A stretch of DNA of 6,662 bases from Serpentinimonas sp. (GTDB taxonomy: Bacteria > Pseudomonadota > Gammaproteobacteria > Burkholderiales > Burkholderiaceae_C): the NCBI GenBank assembly GCA_025458665.1, contig JALOSG010000162.1, positions 1-6,662 of the forward strand. The letters are read 5' to 3'. Shown here in pieces: positions 1 through 5,954 of this stretch; positions within the stretch are counted from its first letter, which is position 1, and every line of letters begins with the position of its first letter. Made by a program: the position numbers and the translations under genes. The notes beneath the pieces were generated by a model that worked only from the letters and a program-made list of their open reading frames with translations, had not been told where the DNA came from and did no database searches.

Positions 1-5
1 CCGGA

Positions 6-317
6 TCAGGCGATGGTGGCCTCGTCGGTGCGGGTATCGCCCTTGTTGTCGGTCCACTTCACGCTGACCTTCTCGCCCTTGGCCGCGCCCTTGAACTTGA
101 ACGCCAGGAACGGGTTCTGCGATACCGCGCCGCTCCACTCGGCCTGCAGCACGGTCTTGCCGTTGTGCGTGGCCACCACATCGGTGATGTGCAGCGCCGG
201 AATCGTGTTGCCCGCCGAGTCCTTGCGCAGGCCGGTTTCCATCGGGTGGGACATCAGTACGCGCACGGTGGTGATGCCTGCGGCTTCGGCGGCGCGAATG
301 CGCATCGGATCTGCCAT
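6..317 (-). CDS. soxZ: SoxZ, sulfur-carrier complex subunit of the Sox thiosulfate-oxidation system
   Basis: This 103-residue protein matches SoxZ in length and style: it begins MADPMRIRAAE, continues with a segment on altering responses of the type HPMETGLRKDSAG, and ends with the WTDNKGDTRTDEATIA tail. SoxZ is a small beta-sandwich protein that pairs with SoxY in the periplasm; the SoxYZ complex carries the sulfur substrate between SoxAX, SoxB and SoxCD. It has no signal peptide of its own, which fits the known co-export of SoxZ with SoxY through the Tat pathway. The start is well supported: AAGGAG lies at 326-331, eight bases before the ATG. It sits 59 bp downstream of soxY in the same direction, so the two are probably one transcript. 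The stop codon is at 6-8, so the next operon gene, if any, is outside the window. Identification is by sequence recognition and context; confidence is high. Confidence 0.95.
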   Translation of the reverse strand: MADPMRIRAAEAAGITTVRVLMSHPMETGLRKDSAGNTIPALHITDVVATHNGKTVLQAEWSGAVSQNPFLAFKFKGAAKGEKVSVKWTDNKGDTRTDEATIA

Positions 318-376
318 GGTTGTTTCTCCTTGTATTGGGAATGGGGGTGCTGGGGAGTGACTCTAGGGGGCAGCTT

Positions 377-841
377 TTAGCCGCCGCAGCCGCCCAGCGT
401 GACCTTGGTTTCCTTGGTGGCCGAGAACAGCTTGCCGTCGGCCTTCACCACCGCCACCACGTTGGTGCTCTGGCCCATCTTCAGGCGGGTCTGCACGTCG
501 GGCTCGGTACCGGCCGGAATCATGAAGGCCGCCGCCAGCGGCGTGGGGTTCTTCTCCACCATGAGGTAAATCTCGGTGGTGTTGGGCAGCTTGCTCACGG
601 CACCCACGGGCACCACGGCACCGTTCTCGGCAATGTCGGGCGAGACGATGGTGACCTGGTCGTTGGCGGCGGCCGTGCCGCCAACGGCCTTGATGGCGTC
701 CTGCAGGCTCTTGGCCTCGAAGCCGGCACGCCCGGCAGCGTGGGCTTGCTGGGCCGTCACGATGCCCAGCGAAACCAGCGTGGCCAACGCTCCAGTGGTC
801 TTGAGGGCTTGGCGGCGGGTCCGGTTTGGTTCAGCCCACAT
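377..841 (-). CDS. soxY: SoxY, Tat-exported thiosulfate-oxidation carrier protein with GGCGG swinging arm
   Basis: SoxY is the sulfur-carrying half of periplasmic SoxYZ: intermediates are bound covalently to a cysteine near its flexible C-terminus. That arm is visible here, since the protein ends in GGCGG with the carrier cysteine third from the end (Cys152 of 154). The N-terminus has a twin-arginine signal, TRRQALK, followed by a hydrophobic stretch and an AHAAG cleavage-like site near residues 33-37. The mature part includes the typical GTEPDVQTRLKMGQS region. I chose ATG at 839-841. A GTG four codons upstream (851-853) is open in frame, but the best promoter candidate would start transcription near it, and neither start has a strong Shine-Dalgarno. 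It leads the soxYZ pair. A repeat-containing promoter region lies just upstream and an intrinsic terminator separates it from the preceding gene, so it is probably an independent, regulated operon. Length is normal for the family. Confidence 0.95.
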   Translation of the reverse strand: MWAEPNRTRRQALKTTGALATLVSLGIVTAQQAHAAGRAGFEAKSLQDAIKAVGGTAAANDQVTIVSPDIAENGAVVPVGAVSKLPNTTEIYLMVEKNPTPLAAAFMIPAGTEPDVQTRLKMGQSTNVVAVVKADGKLFSATKETKVTLGGCGG

Positions 842-859
842 TGGTGGAAACACTCAATG

Positions 860-888
860 CTTATATTCTGTTTAAGCCCGCTTTTCTA
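860..888 (-). promoter_or_regulatory. Candidate sigma-70 promoter for soxYZ
   Basis: Read on the minus strand, TATAAG (860-865) matches five of six bases of the -10 consensus. TAGAAA (883-888) matches four of six of the -35 consensus, and the spacer is 17 bases. The stretch is clearly AT-richer than its surroundings and lies between the terminator of the preceding gene and soxY. Transcription would start around 853, leaving a leader of roughly a dozen bases before the ATG at 841. This is a pattern match only, with no experimental support. Confidence 0.45.
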
Positions 889-908
889 AGCCCGCAATCT
901 AAACCTGC
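873..908 (-). repeat. Three direct repeats of a 9-bp motif over the soxY promoter (possible operator)
   Basis: On the plus strand TAAGCCCGC occurs exactly at 873-881 and again at 887-895, and a degenerate copy TAAACCTGC (7 of 9 bases) lies at 900-908. The start-to-start steps are 14 and 13 bases. The copies fall in the spacer, at the edge of the -35 box, and upstream of it in the candidate soxY promoter. An inverted GCTTA/TAAGC pair (859-863 and 873-877) also brackets the -10 box. Regularly spaced copies at a promoter suggest a transcription-factor binding array, but I cannot name the regulator. Confidence 0.45.
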
Positions 909-924
909 TTTTTCCTGCGGCCAG

Positions 925-958
925 AAAAAAGCCGGGCCCCTGGAGAAGGGGCCCGGCT
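925..958 (-). terminator. Intrinsic terminator after the TolC-OmpA fusion gene
   Basis: On the minus strand an 11-bp perfect GC-rich stem (arms 930-940 and 948-958, loop 941-947) is followed by a run of six T residues (plus-strand A at 925-930). It lies 23 bp beyond the stop codon of the fusion gene. It should stop read-through from that gene into soxYZ. Confidence 0.92.
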
Positions 959-981
959 GGTACGGCGTTCAGGCGGTGGGA

Positions 982-2826
982 TCAGCGCTTGGCTTCAATC
1001 ACCTGGATTTCCACTCGGCGGTTCATGGCCCTGCCTTCTTCGGTGTCGTTGGTGGCCACAGGCTGGGTTTCCCCGCGGCCTTCGGTGCGAATCTGGTTGG
1101 CTGCGATGCCTTGGTTCACCATGTAGGCCTTCACAGATTCTGCCCGGGCGAGAGACAGGCGGTTGTTGTAGGCGTCGGATCCCAGGCCATCGGTGTGGCC
1201 CACGGCGACCACCACCTCGACGTTCATGCCGCGGATGCGGGAGATGAGCGCATCCAGGCTGGCGCGGCCCTCGGGCTTGAGCACGGACCGGTCGAAGTCA
1301 AAGAGCGTATCGGCGGAAAGGGTGGTGCGCTCAGGGGCGGCAGCAGGAGCGGCTCTGGCGGCCGCAGCAGCCGGTGCCGCGGCTACAGCACGGGCACGCG
1401 GCGGTGCATCGGCCACCAGCTTCACCTTGTCAATGGCCATGGCTTCAGGGAAGTCCACCGGGCAGAGCTGGGCAGGGTCCAGTGGGCCACGGTCCTGGCC
1501 GGCATCGCTTGGGGACGGCAGGTCTTCACGCACCACGCTCAGGGCGTTGGTCAACATGCCCATGTTGGCCAGCGTACGCGCCTCGGCAATGAGGTAGTCG
1601 TACTTGGCGTTCGTGTAGGCGCGGCTGGCTTCAAAGTACTCGTTCTGCGTGTCCAGCAGGTCCAGCAGGGTCCGCTGCCCAATGTCGAATTGCTGGCGGT
1701 AGGCCTCGCGGACTTTTTCCGTGGACAGGCGGTGCTGATCGAGGTAGACCAACTGCTCTTTCAGACGAACCACATCGTTGTAGGCGATGGAAATGTTCTG
1801 GCGAGCGTTGCGGCAAGCCTGCTCCAGCAGCGCCCGGGCTTCCTCGTTGCCCTCCAGGGCCTGCCGCTCGCGTGCCTGATCGGCGCCGCCACGGTAGAGG
1901 TTGTAGTTCATGATGACTTCCACGGCGGATTCGGTGCTGTTGCCACGAATGCCGTCGAGGTTGCGGTCCCAGGTCTGACGCACGCGGAAATCCACCCGTG
2001 GCCAGTACCCGGCCTTGGCGGTCTCGATACCAAATCCCGCCGACTTCAGGTTCTCGAACGCTGCGTTCACGGCCGGGTTGTTGGGCACGCCGCTGGTCAG
2101 GGCGTCTTTGGGGGAGGCGGGCAGCGGGGCAATGCTCACGCCTTCTTCGATGACGGGCAGCGTAGCGGGCGCCTTTTCGCCCACCACACGCAGGTAACGC
2201 GCGCTGACATCGTGCAGGTTGGCCACCTCGGTCAACAGGTTGGACTCGGCCAGTGCCAGGCGGCCAGTGGCCTGTTCCACGTCCACCCGGCGGCTAACCC
2301 CGGCGCCTACGCGTTCAACGATCTGGTCGTTGATGACCTTGTGTTCGACAAAGTTGGCGGTGGCTTCTTCCACCAGTTCGCTGAAACGCGCCACATCGGC
2401 GTAGGCACGCACCGCTTCCAGCGCAGCGGTCTCGGAGATCTCCAGCAGCTCGTAATAGCGCACCAGCTTGGCGTGGTCCAGGCGGGCTACCTCGTTGCGT
2501 GTGAAGAAGCCGTCAAACAGCATCTGGTTGAGGGCCAGCGTGGCGCTGCTGCGGTTGAAGCTGGTGTTGGGCTGGCCCTGGCGTCCCTGCCATTCACGGC
2601 CCACACCGGCATCCAGGTCGACGCGGGGCCGCGCTCCGGAGCGGGCTACGTCGCGCAGTGCGTCCGAGCCGCGGAAGGCATGCCAGCGTTCCTGGACTTC
2701 GGGGTTGCTCACTACCGCCTTGCGCGCGGCTTCCACCATGGGAGCGGGCAACTGCTGGGCACTGGCAAGGCCGGCCGACAACAGCAGCGCGGCCAGTGCA
2801 ATGGTGGTCAATCGGTTCGTCTTCAT
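982..2826 (-). CDS. TolC-family outer-membrane channel fused to an OmpA-type peptidoglycan-binding domain (LapE/AggA-like)
   Basis: The 614-residue protein has three parts. Residues 1-23 are a signal peptide (MKTNRLTTIALAALL, cleavage after ASA). Residues of about 25-430 form a TolC-type outer membrane factor with the usual internal duplication: compare LNQMLFDGFFTRNEV (99-113) with NYNLYRGGADQARERQ (307-322), plus the hallmark FDIGQRTLLDLLDTQNEY (380-397). After a stretch to about 474 and an Ala/Pro-rich linker (475-501), residues 502-614 are an OmpA C-terminal domain with VGHTDGLGSDAYNNRLSLAR (542-561). Asp546 and Arg561 sit where OmpA-like domains bind diaminopimelate. TolC proteins form the outer-membrane exit of type I secretion; beside lapG and lapD the likely role is adhesin export and anchoring, as for LapE or AggA. 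The ATG at 2824-2826 was preferred to the open upstream start at 2892 because it begins a clean signal peptide and has AAGGGA (2831-2836) four bases upstream. It is transcribed away from lapG and ends at a strong terminator. Domain identity is firm; the substrate is inferred. Confidence 0.9.
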   Translation of the reverse strand: MKTNRLTTIALAALLLSAGLASAQQLPAPMVEAARKAVVSNPEVQERWHAFRGSDALRDVARSGARPRVDLDAGVGREWQGRQGQPNTSFNRSSATLALNQMLFDGFFTRNEVARLDHAKLVRYYELLEISETAALEAVRAYADVARFSELVEEATANFVEHKVINDQIVERVGAGVSRRVDVEQATGRLALAESNLLTEVANLHDVSARYLRVVGEKAPATLPVIEEGVSIAPLPASPKDALTSGVPNNPAVNAAFENLKSAGFGIETAKAGYWPRVDFRVRQTWDRNLDGIRGNSTESAVEVIMNYNLYRGGADQARERQALEGNEEARALLEQACRNARQNISIAYNDVVRLKEQLVYLDQHRLSTEKVREAYRQQFDIGQRTLLDLLDTQNEYFEASRAYTNAKYDYLIAEARTLANMGMLTNALSVVREDLPSPSDAGQDRGPLDPAQLCPVDFPEAMAIDKVKLVADAPPRARAVAAAPAAAAARAAPAAAPERTTLSADTLFDFDRSVLKPEGRASLDALISRIRGMNVEVVVAVGHTDGLGSDAYNNRLSLARAESVKAYMVNQGIAANQIRTEGRGETQPVATNDTEEGRAMNRRVEIQVIEAKR

Positions 2827-2839
2827 GTCTTCCCTTTGG

Positions 2840-2878
2840 GGCCTCTTAGGCCGGAGCTTCGGCCGGGGCTTCCCCGGC
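2840..2878 (-). promoter_or_regulatory. Leader of the TolC-OmpA gene: three overlapping hairpins built on a 12-bp tandem repeat
   Basis: Directly upstream of the fusion gene's ribosome-binding site lie three GC-rich inverted repeats. One pairs 2862-2868 with 2872-2878 (7 bp, 3-base loop), one pairs 2849-2853 with 2860-2864 (5 bp), and one pairs 2840-2843 with 2849-2852 (4 bp). The middle one shares bases with both others, so they cannot all form together. They arise partly from a tandem 12-mer, GGCCGGAGCTTC (2849-2860) followed by GGCCGGGGCTTC (2861-2872), one mismatch. The arrangement could affect translation or mRNA stability. No transcript start is established, so this is tentative. Confidence 0.35.
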
Positions 2879-3077
2879 GTTGAGATCAACAAATACCAAT
2901 CGCTTTGCCCGTGTGGTGGGGCGCCGTGGCCAGGCTAGCGCCTGTAGGCCCTGCCAGGAGAGAGCCCGGCTGGCAGCGAAAAGCACAGCCAATGTAGCAG
3001 TTTCGCTGTCGCAGCGGAAGCCATCCGGCACCTCCGCGGGGGTCGATCTGCCGAGTGGTGTGTGTAAACTGGCAGAT

Positions 3078-3092
3078 GAGCAGAATCTGCTC
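3078..3092. repeat. 15-bp perfect palindrome upstream of lapG (possible operator)
   Basis: GAGCAGA at 3078-3084 and TCTGCTC at 3086-3092 are exact inverted copies around a single central base. An overlapping pair, GCAGAT (3072-3077) and ATCTGC (3085-3090), reuses the same bases with a 7-base gap. A one-base centre is more typical of a dimeric protein-binding site than of an RNA hairpin. It is about 165 bp before the lapG start and 250 bp before the divergent gene. Confidence 0.35.
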
Positions 3093-3256
3093 TGGCAAGT
3101 GCGGCGCAGCGCCGCGCAGCGAGTGAACGGCAGCGCACCATGGGTAAACCCGAAGCCCCCGGTTGGAGACCACAGCGCAGCACCCTGGGGTGTGCCGCTG
3201 CAGTGGGGGTTGCGGCGTGGGCTGGCAGAACCCGCGCGGGTGACTTCCATGTCCGT

Positions 3257-3922
3257 ATGGGCTCCGCCGCGAGTTGGTTGCGCAGGGGCGCGCTCGCGCT
3301 GGCGGTGTGTGTTTTCGGCTACACCCTGGTTACCGCATCGCCGCATCTGGACCGCACCCAGACACTGGCCCAGGAGCGCTATGGTGCGAGCGCCGCGGAA
3401 ACGGTGGCGGCATGGCGGGCCCTGATGGCAGAGCACAGCAATGCCACCGACCTGGACAAGCTGCGCGTGGTCAACGACTTTTTCAACCGCCGCATCATCT
3501 ATGAGCTCGACCCGGTGGTCTGGAAAGAAAACGACTATTGGGCCACGCCGCTGGAGTTCATGGGTCGCGGCACGGGCGACTGCGAGGACTACTCCATAGC
3601 CAAGTACATGACGCTGTTGCTCATGGGGGTACCCAACGAGAAGCTGCGTCTGATTTACGTGCGCGCGCGCACCGTGGGGGCCAAGACCGAGGCACACATG
3701 GTGTTGGGCTACTACCCCGAGCCGGCCGCCGAACCCCAGATTCTGGATAACCTGATCACCAGCGTGCGCCCGGCCTCCCGGCGCTCGGACCTGAGTCCGG
3801 TGTTCAGCTTCAACAGCGAAGGCCTGTGGGTGGCCGGAGCCGCGCAGCCCTCTGCCGACCCCACCGCCCGCCTGTCCCGCTGGCGCGGAGTGCTGGACCG
3901 CATGAAAGAAGAGGGCCTGTGA
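3257..3922 (+). CDS. lapG: LapG-type periplasmic calcium-dependent cysteine protease (transglutaminase-like, DUF920/BTLCP family)
   Basis: LapG cleaves the N-terminal retention module of LapA-type adhesins and so releases biofilm cells. The 221-residue protein carries the family signature WKENDYWATPLEFMGRGTGD followed by CEDYSIAKY. The presumed catalytic triad is Cys109, His147 (TEAHMVLGYY) and Asp164 (QILDNL). Asp108 and Glu110 flank the cysteine, as the calcium ligands do in characterised LapG proteins. Residues 11-27 are hydrophobic after WLRRG, consistent with a signal peptide or membrane anchor that places it in the periplasm. I chose ATG 3257 because it puts this segment at the N-terminus. 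The frame stays open to ATG 3140, which would add 39 residues unlike anything in the family and bury the signal; the only Shine-Dalgarno-like sequence, GGGTGA (3238-3243), is distant, so the start is less certain than the identity. It is followed 36 bp later by lapD, its known partner. The adhesin substrate is not in the window. Confidence 0.93.
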   Translation: MGSAASWLRRGALALAVCVFGYTLVTASPHLDRTQTLAQERYGASAAETVAAWRALMAEHSNATDLDKLRVVNDFFNRRIIYELDPVVWKENDYWATPLEFMGRGTGDCEDYSIAKYMTLLLMGVPNEKLRLIYVRARTVGAKTEAHMVLGYYPEPAAEPQILDNLITSVRPASRRSDLSPVFSFNSEGLWVAGAAQPSADPTARLSRWRGVLDRMKEEGL

Positions 3923-3930
3923 GCAGGCCC
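3913..3930 (+). other. Hairpin straddling the lapG stop codon
   Basis: GGGCCTG (3913-3919) and CAGGCCC (3924-3930) form a perfect 7-bp stem with the four-base loop TGAG, whose first three bases are the lapG stop codon. No T-run follows, so it is not an intrinsic terminator. It lies just upstream of the lapD ribosome-binding site GAGGA (3946-3950). It may affect mRNA stability or the relative output of lapG and lapD; function is speculative. Confidence 0.4.
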
Positions 3931-3958
3931 CTGAGAGTTACTACCGAGGATAGAAGCC

Positions 3959-5872
3959 ATGTCATTAGCCAAACAACTGTGGATCGCCATCATTCTGGTC
4001 ATGACCGTGGCCTTCGGCGGCAGCCTGGTGGTGAGCGTGCTGTCGGCACGGCATTACCTGGAGCAGCAGCTGCAGGTGAAGAACATCGACAACGCCACCT
4101 CGCTGGCGCTCTCCCTGACCCAGCTGGACAAAGACCCGGTCACGGTGGAATTGCAGGTCTCGGCGCAGTTTGACGCGGGCCACTACCGTTTCATCCGCAT
4201 CACTTCCCCCACCGGGGAGGTGCTGGTGGAGAAGGTGTTCGAGGGCGAGCTGGTGGGCGCGCCACGCTGGTTTGCCAATCTCATTCCCATCCATGCGGAG
4301 CCGGGGCGGGCGATGATCCAGGACGGCTGGATCCAGTACGGGACGTTGACTCTGGCCAGCCACGACCAGTACGTGTACAAAAGCCTGTGGGAAGGCACCA
4401 TCGAGCTGCTGCTGTGGTTCGTGCTGGGCAGCCTGGCCACCGGGGCTCTGGGCACGCTGGGCGTGCGCCTCATCACCCGGCCGCTGGGCAATGTGGTGGA
4501 GCAGGCCCGTGCCATTGCAGAGCGCCGCTTCCTGACGGTGGAGGAGCCACGTACCCCCGAGTTGCGGGCGGTCACACGCGCGATGAACGACATGGTGGGC
4601 CGGGTCAAGGCCATGTTTGCCGAAGAGGCTACGCGGCTGGATGGTTTGCGCTTCAAGGTGAACCACGATGCCGTCACGGGACTGGCCACCCGGGACTATT
4701 TCCTGTCCCACCTGCGTGAAATCGTGGAGGGAGAGCAGTTTGGTTCTGTGGGCAGCCTCGTGCTGGTGCGGCTGGCGCATCTGAACGAGCTCAACGCCAA
4801 GCTCGGGCACAAACGGGCCGACGAGTTGCTCAAGCACCTGGGCGATGTGCTGTACCAGAGTGGCACCGGCCGCATTGGGCAGCGGGCGGGCCGCGTGAAG
4901 GGGGGCGAATTTGCGGTGGCATGCCCCACGCTGGATTCGCCTACCGCAGCCGCACAGGACATCCACGAGCGCATGCTCCGGGACTGGTTCCCCGCCTGGG
5001 AGCCCGAGTTCCCCGACCTGTTCCACGTGGCAGCGGTGCGTTACGAGCGCGGCCAGAGCCTGGGGGACTTGCTTTCCCGCGCCGACGAGGCGTTGGCGCA
5101 AGCCCAGTCCAAGGGCATGAACAGCTGGTACGCCATGGACGACGGCAAGACCAAGATCAGCGTGCCGGCCGAGCAATGGCGCACCTTGCTGACCGAGGCG
5201 GTCAGTGGCGGGCAGCTCAGCCTGTCCTTCTACCCGGTGGTGCAAGGCGCGGCAGGCGCTCCCATGCACCAGGAGGGTGTTATCCGGCTGCAGCTGGACA
5301 ACTCGGGCCAGCTGCTCTCCGCGGGCGACTTCATGCCCATGGCGGCCAACCTCAACCTCACCGCCCCGATCGATCTGGGCGTGGTGAAGCTGGCCATCGA
5401 GCACCTGCAAAAAGGTAGCGGCGATGTGGCGGTGAACCTGTCGGCCGAAACCATTGCCGACTTTGGTTTCCGTGGCCGGCTGGTGGAGTTGCTGCAGGGT
5501 TACCCGGCGCTGTGCAAACGGCTGCTGTTCGAGGTGCCTGAGTACGGGGTGTTCCGCCAGTTCGATGCCTTCAAGGACCTGGCGCGCAGTTTGAAGGCAT
5601 TGGGTTGCCGGGTGGGTATCGAGTACTTCGGGCAGCGCTTCGCCGAGAGCGACAAGCTTGCCGGGTTGGGGCTGGACTACATCAAGGTGCACCCGAGCTA
5701 CATACGCGGCATCAGCCAGAACCCGGGCAACCAGGAGTTCCTGAAAGGCCTGTGCAGCATGGCGCACGCCCTGGGCATTGTCGTCATTGCGCTGGGGGTG
5801 GAGCGCAAGGAAGACTTGCCGCTGCTGGCGCAGCTGGGTTTCGATGGCGCTACGGGACCTGGCGTGGGTTGA
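3959..5872 (+). CDS. lapD: LapD-type inner-membrane cyclic di-GMP receptor (periplasmic sensor, HAMP, degenerate GGDEF and EAL)
   Basis: LapD binds cyclic di-GMP in the cytoplasm and then sequesters LapG in the periplasm, protecting the surface adhesin. The 637-residue protein has TM1 (about 8-28), a periplasmic domain (29-147), TM2 (about 148-168), a HAMP/signalling helix (169-222), a GGDEF-like domain (about 234-395) and an EAL-like domain (about 405-637). Trp124 in QDGWIQYG sits about where P. fluorescens LapD has the Trp that contacts LapG. Both catalytic domains look dead: GGDEF reads KGGEF (314-318), EAL reads EGV (439-441), the DDFG motif is EYFG (555-558), KID is KVH (576-578) and EGVE is LGVE (612-615). 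Asn493 and Glu525 remain. The domain stops at TGPGVG, short of the tail seen in active phosphodiesterases. This fits a receptor rather than an enzyme. GAGGA at 3946-3950, eight bases before the ATG, supports the start. It is co-directional with lapG and ends before a bidirectional terminator. Confidence 0.94.
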   Translation: MSLAKQLWIAIILVMTVAFGGSLVVSVLSARHYLEQQLQVKNIDNATSLALSLTQLDKDPVTVELQVSAQFDAGHYRFIRITSPTGEVLVEKVFEGELVGAPRWFANLIPIHAEPGRAMIQDGWIQYGTLTLASHDQYVYKSLWEGTIELLLWFVLGSLATGALGTLGVRLITRPLGNVVEQARAIAERRFLTVEEPRTPELRAVTRAMNDMVGRVKAMFAEEATRLDGLRFKVNHDAVTGLATRDYFLSHLREIVEGEQFGSVGSLVLVRLAHLNELNAKLGHKRADELLKHLGDVLYQSGTGRIGQRAGRVKGGEFAVACPTLDSPTAAAQDIHERMLRDWFPAWEPEFPDLFHVAAVRYERGQSLGDLLSRADEALAQAQSKGMNSWYAMDDGKTKISVPAEQWRTLLTEAVSGGQLSLSFYPVVQGAAGAPMHQEGVIRLQLDNSGQLLSAGDFMPMAANLNLTAPIDLGVVKLAIEHLQKGSGDVAVNLSAETIADFGFRGRLVELLQGYPALCKRLLFEVPEYGVFRQFDAFKDLARSLKALGCRVGIEYFGQRFAESDKLAGLGLDYIKVHPSYIRGISQNPGNQEFLKGLCSMAHALGIVVIALGVERKEDLPLLAQLGFDGATGPGVG

Positions 5873-5904
5873 ACACTGCGGCGCCAGGGCCGCACGGCAG
5901 CCAT

Positions 5905-5939
5905 AAAAAAACCCCGCGGATCGCTCCGCGGGGTTTTTT
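5905..5939. terminator. Bidirectional intrinsic terminator between convergent lapD and groEL
   Basis: CCCCGCGG (5912-5919) and CCGCGGGG (5926-5933) form an 8-bp stem with a six-base loop. It is flanked by seven A (5905-5911) on one side and six T (5934-5939) on the other. Read on the plus strand it terminates lapD, whose stop is 32 bp upstream. Read on the minus strand it terminates groEL, whose stop is 15 bp away. Confidence 0.95.
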
Positions 5940-5954
5940 ACTGAGCCGGGCAGA

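Larger units (their letters stand above)
2827..3256. promoter_or_regulatory. 430-bp divergent intergenic region with clustered inverted repeats and CTGGCAG motifs
   Basis: No convincing gene is visible between the divergent fusion gene and lapG. The region must hold promoters in both directions, although I find no strong sigma-70 match. It contains several perfect inverted repeats: CTGCCAG/CTGGCAG (2951-2957, 2970-2976), ATCTGCC/GGCAGAT (3046-3052, 3071-3077), a 15-bp palindrome centred on 3085 (3078-3092) and a GC-rich 15-bp palindrome centred on 3108 (3101-3115). The heptamer CTGGCAG or its complement occurs four times (2951, 2970, 3069, 3222). A regulator-binding region controlling both transcripts is a reasonable inference; its identity is unknown. 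Confidence 0.5.

Noticed and set aside
826..2883. Very long plus-strand open frame (about 685 residues) opposite the TolC-OmpA gene
   Set aside because: It is antisense to a clearly recognised gene. Its translation is rich in His, Gly, Val and Gln with no family resemblance, signal or domain, as expected of the complementary frame of GC-rich coding DNA.
3092..3108. Possible sigma-54 promoter (CTGGCAAG followed by GCGCA with GG-N10-GC spacing) upstream of lapG
   Set aside because: The GG and GC spacing fits, but the -12 element lacks the TT and the -24 element lacks the central C. In such GC-rich DNA this match is too weak to call.
2886..3173. Possible small protein gene inside the divergent intergenic region
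   Set aside because: The open frames there on both strands (for example a 95-residue minus-strand frame) have no start signals, hydrophobic segments or motifs that suggest real coding.
3140..3256. Longer lapG start at ATG 3140
   Set aside because: It would add 39 residues with no family similarity and place the hydrophobic export segment internally. ATG 3257 gives a normal N-terminal signal and a family-typical length.
2846..3697. Minus-strand open frame (about 283 residues) spanning the divergent intergenic region and antisense to lapG
   Set aside because: It has no recognisable domain, overlaps the start of the TolC-OmpA gene and the catalytic part of lapG, and lacks a convincing ribosome-binding site.
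3965..5767. Long minus-strand open frame (about 600 residues) opposite lapD
   Set aside because: It is antisense to lapD over its whole length and its translation is compositionally biased with no recognisable motifs.
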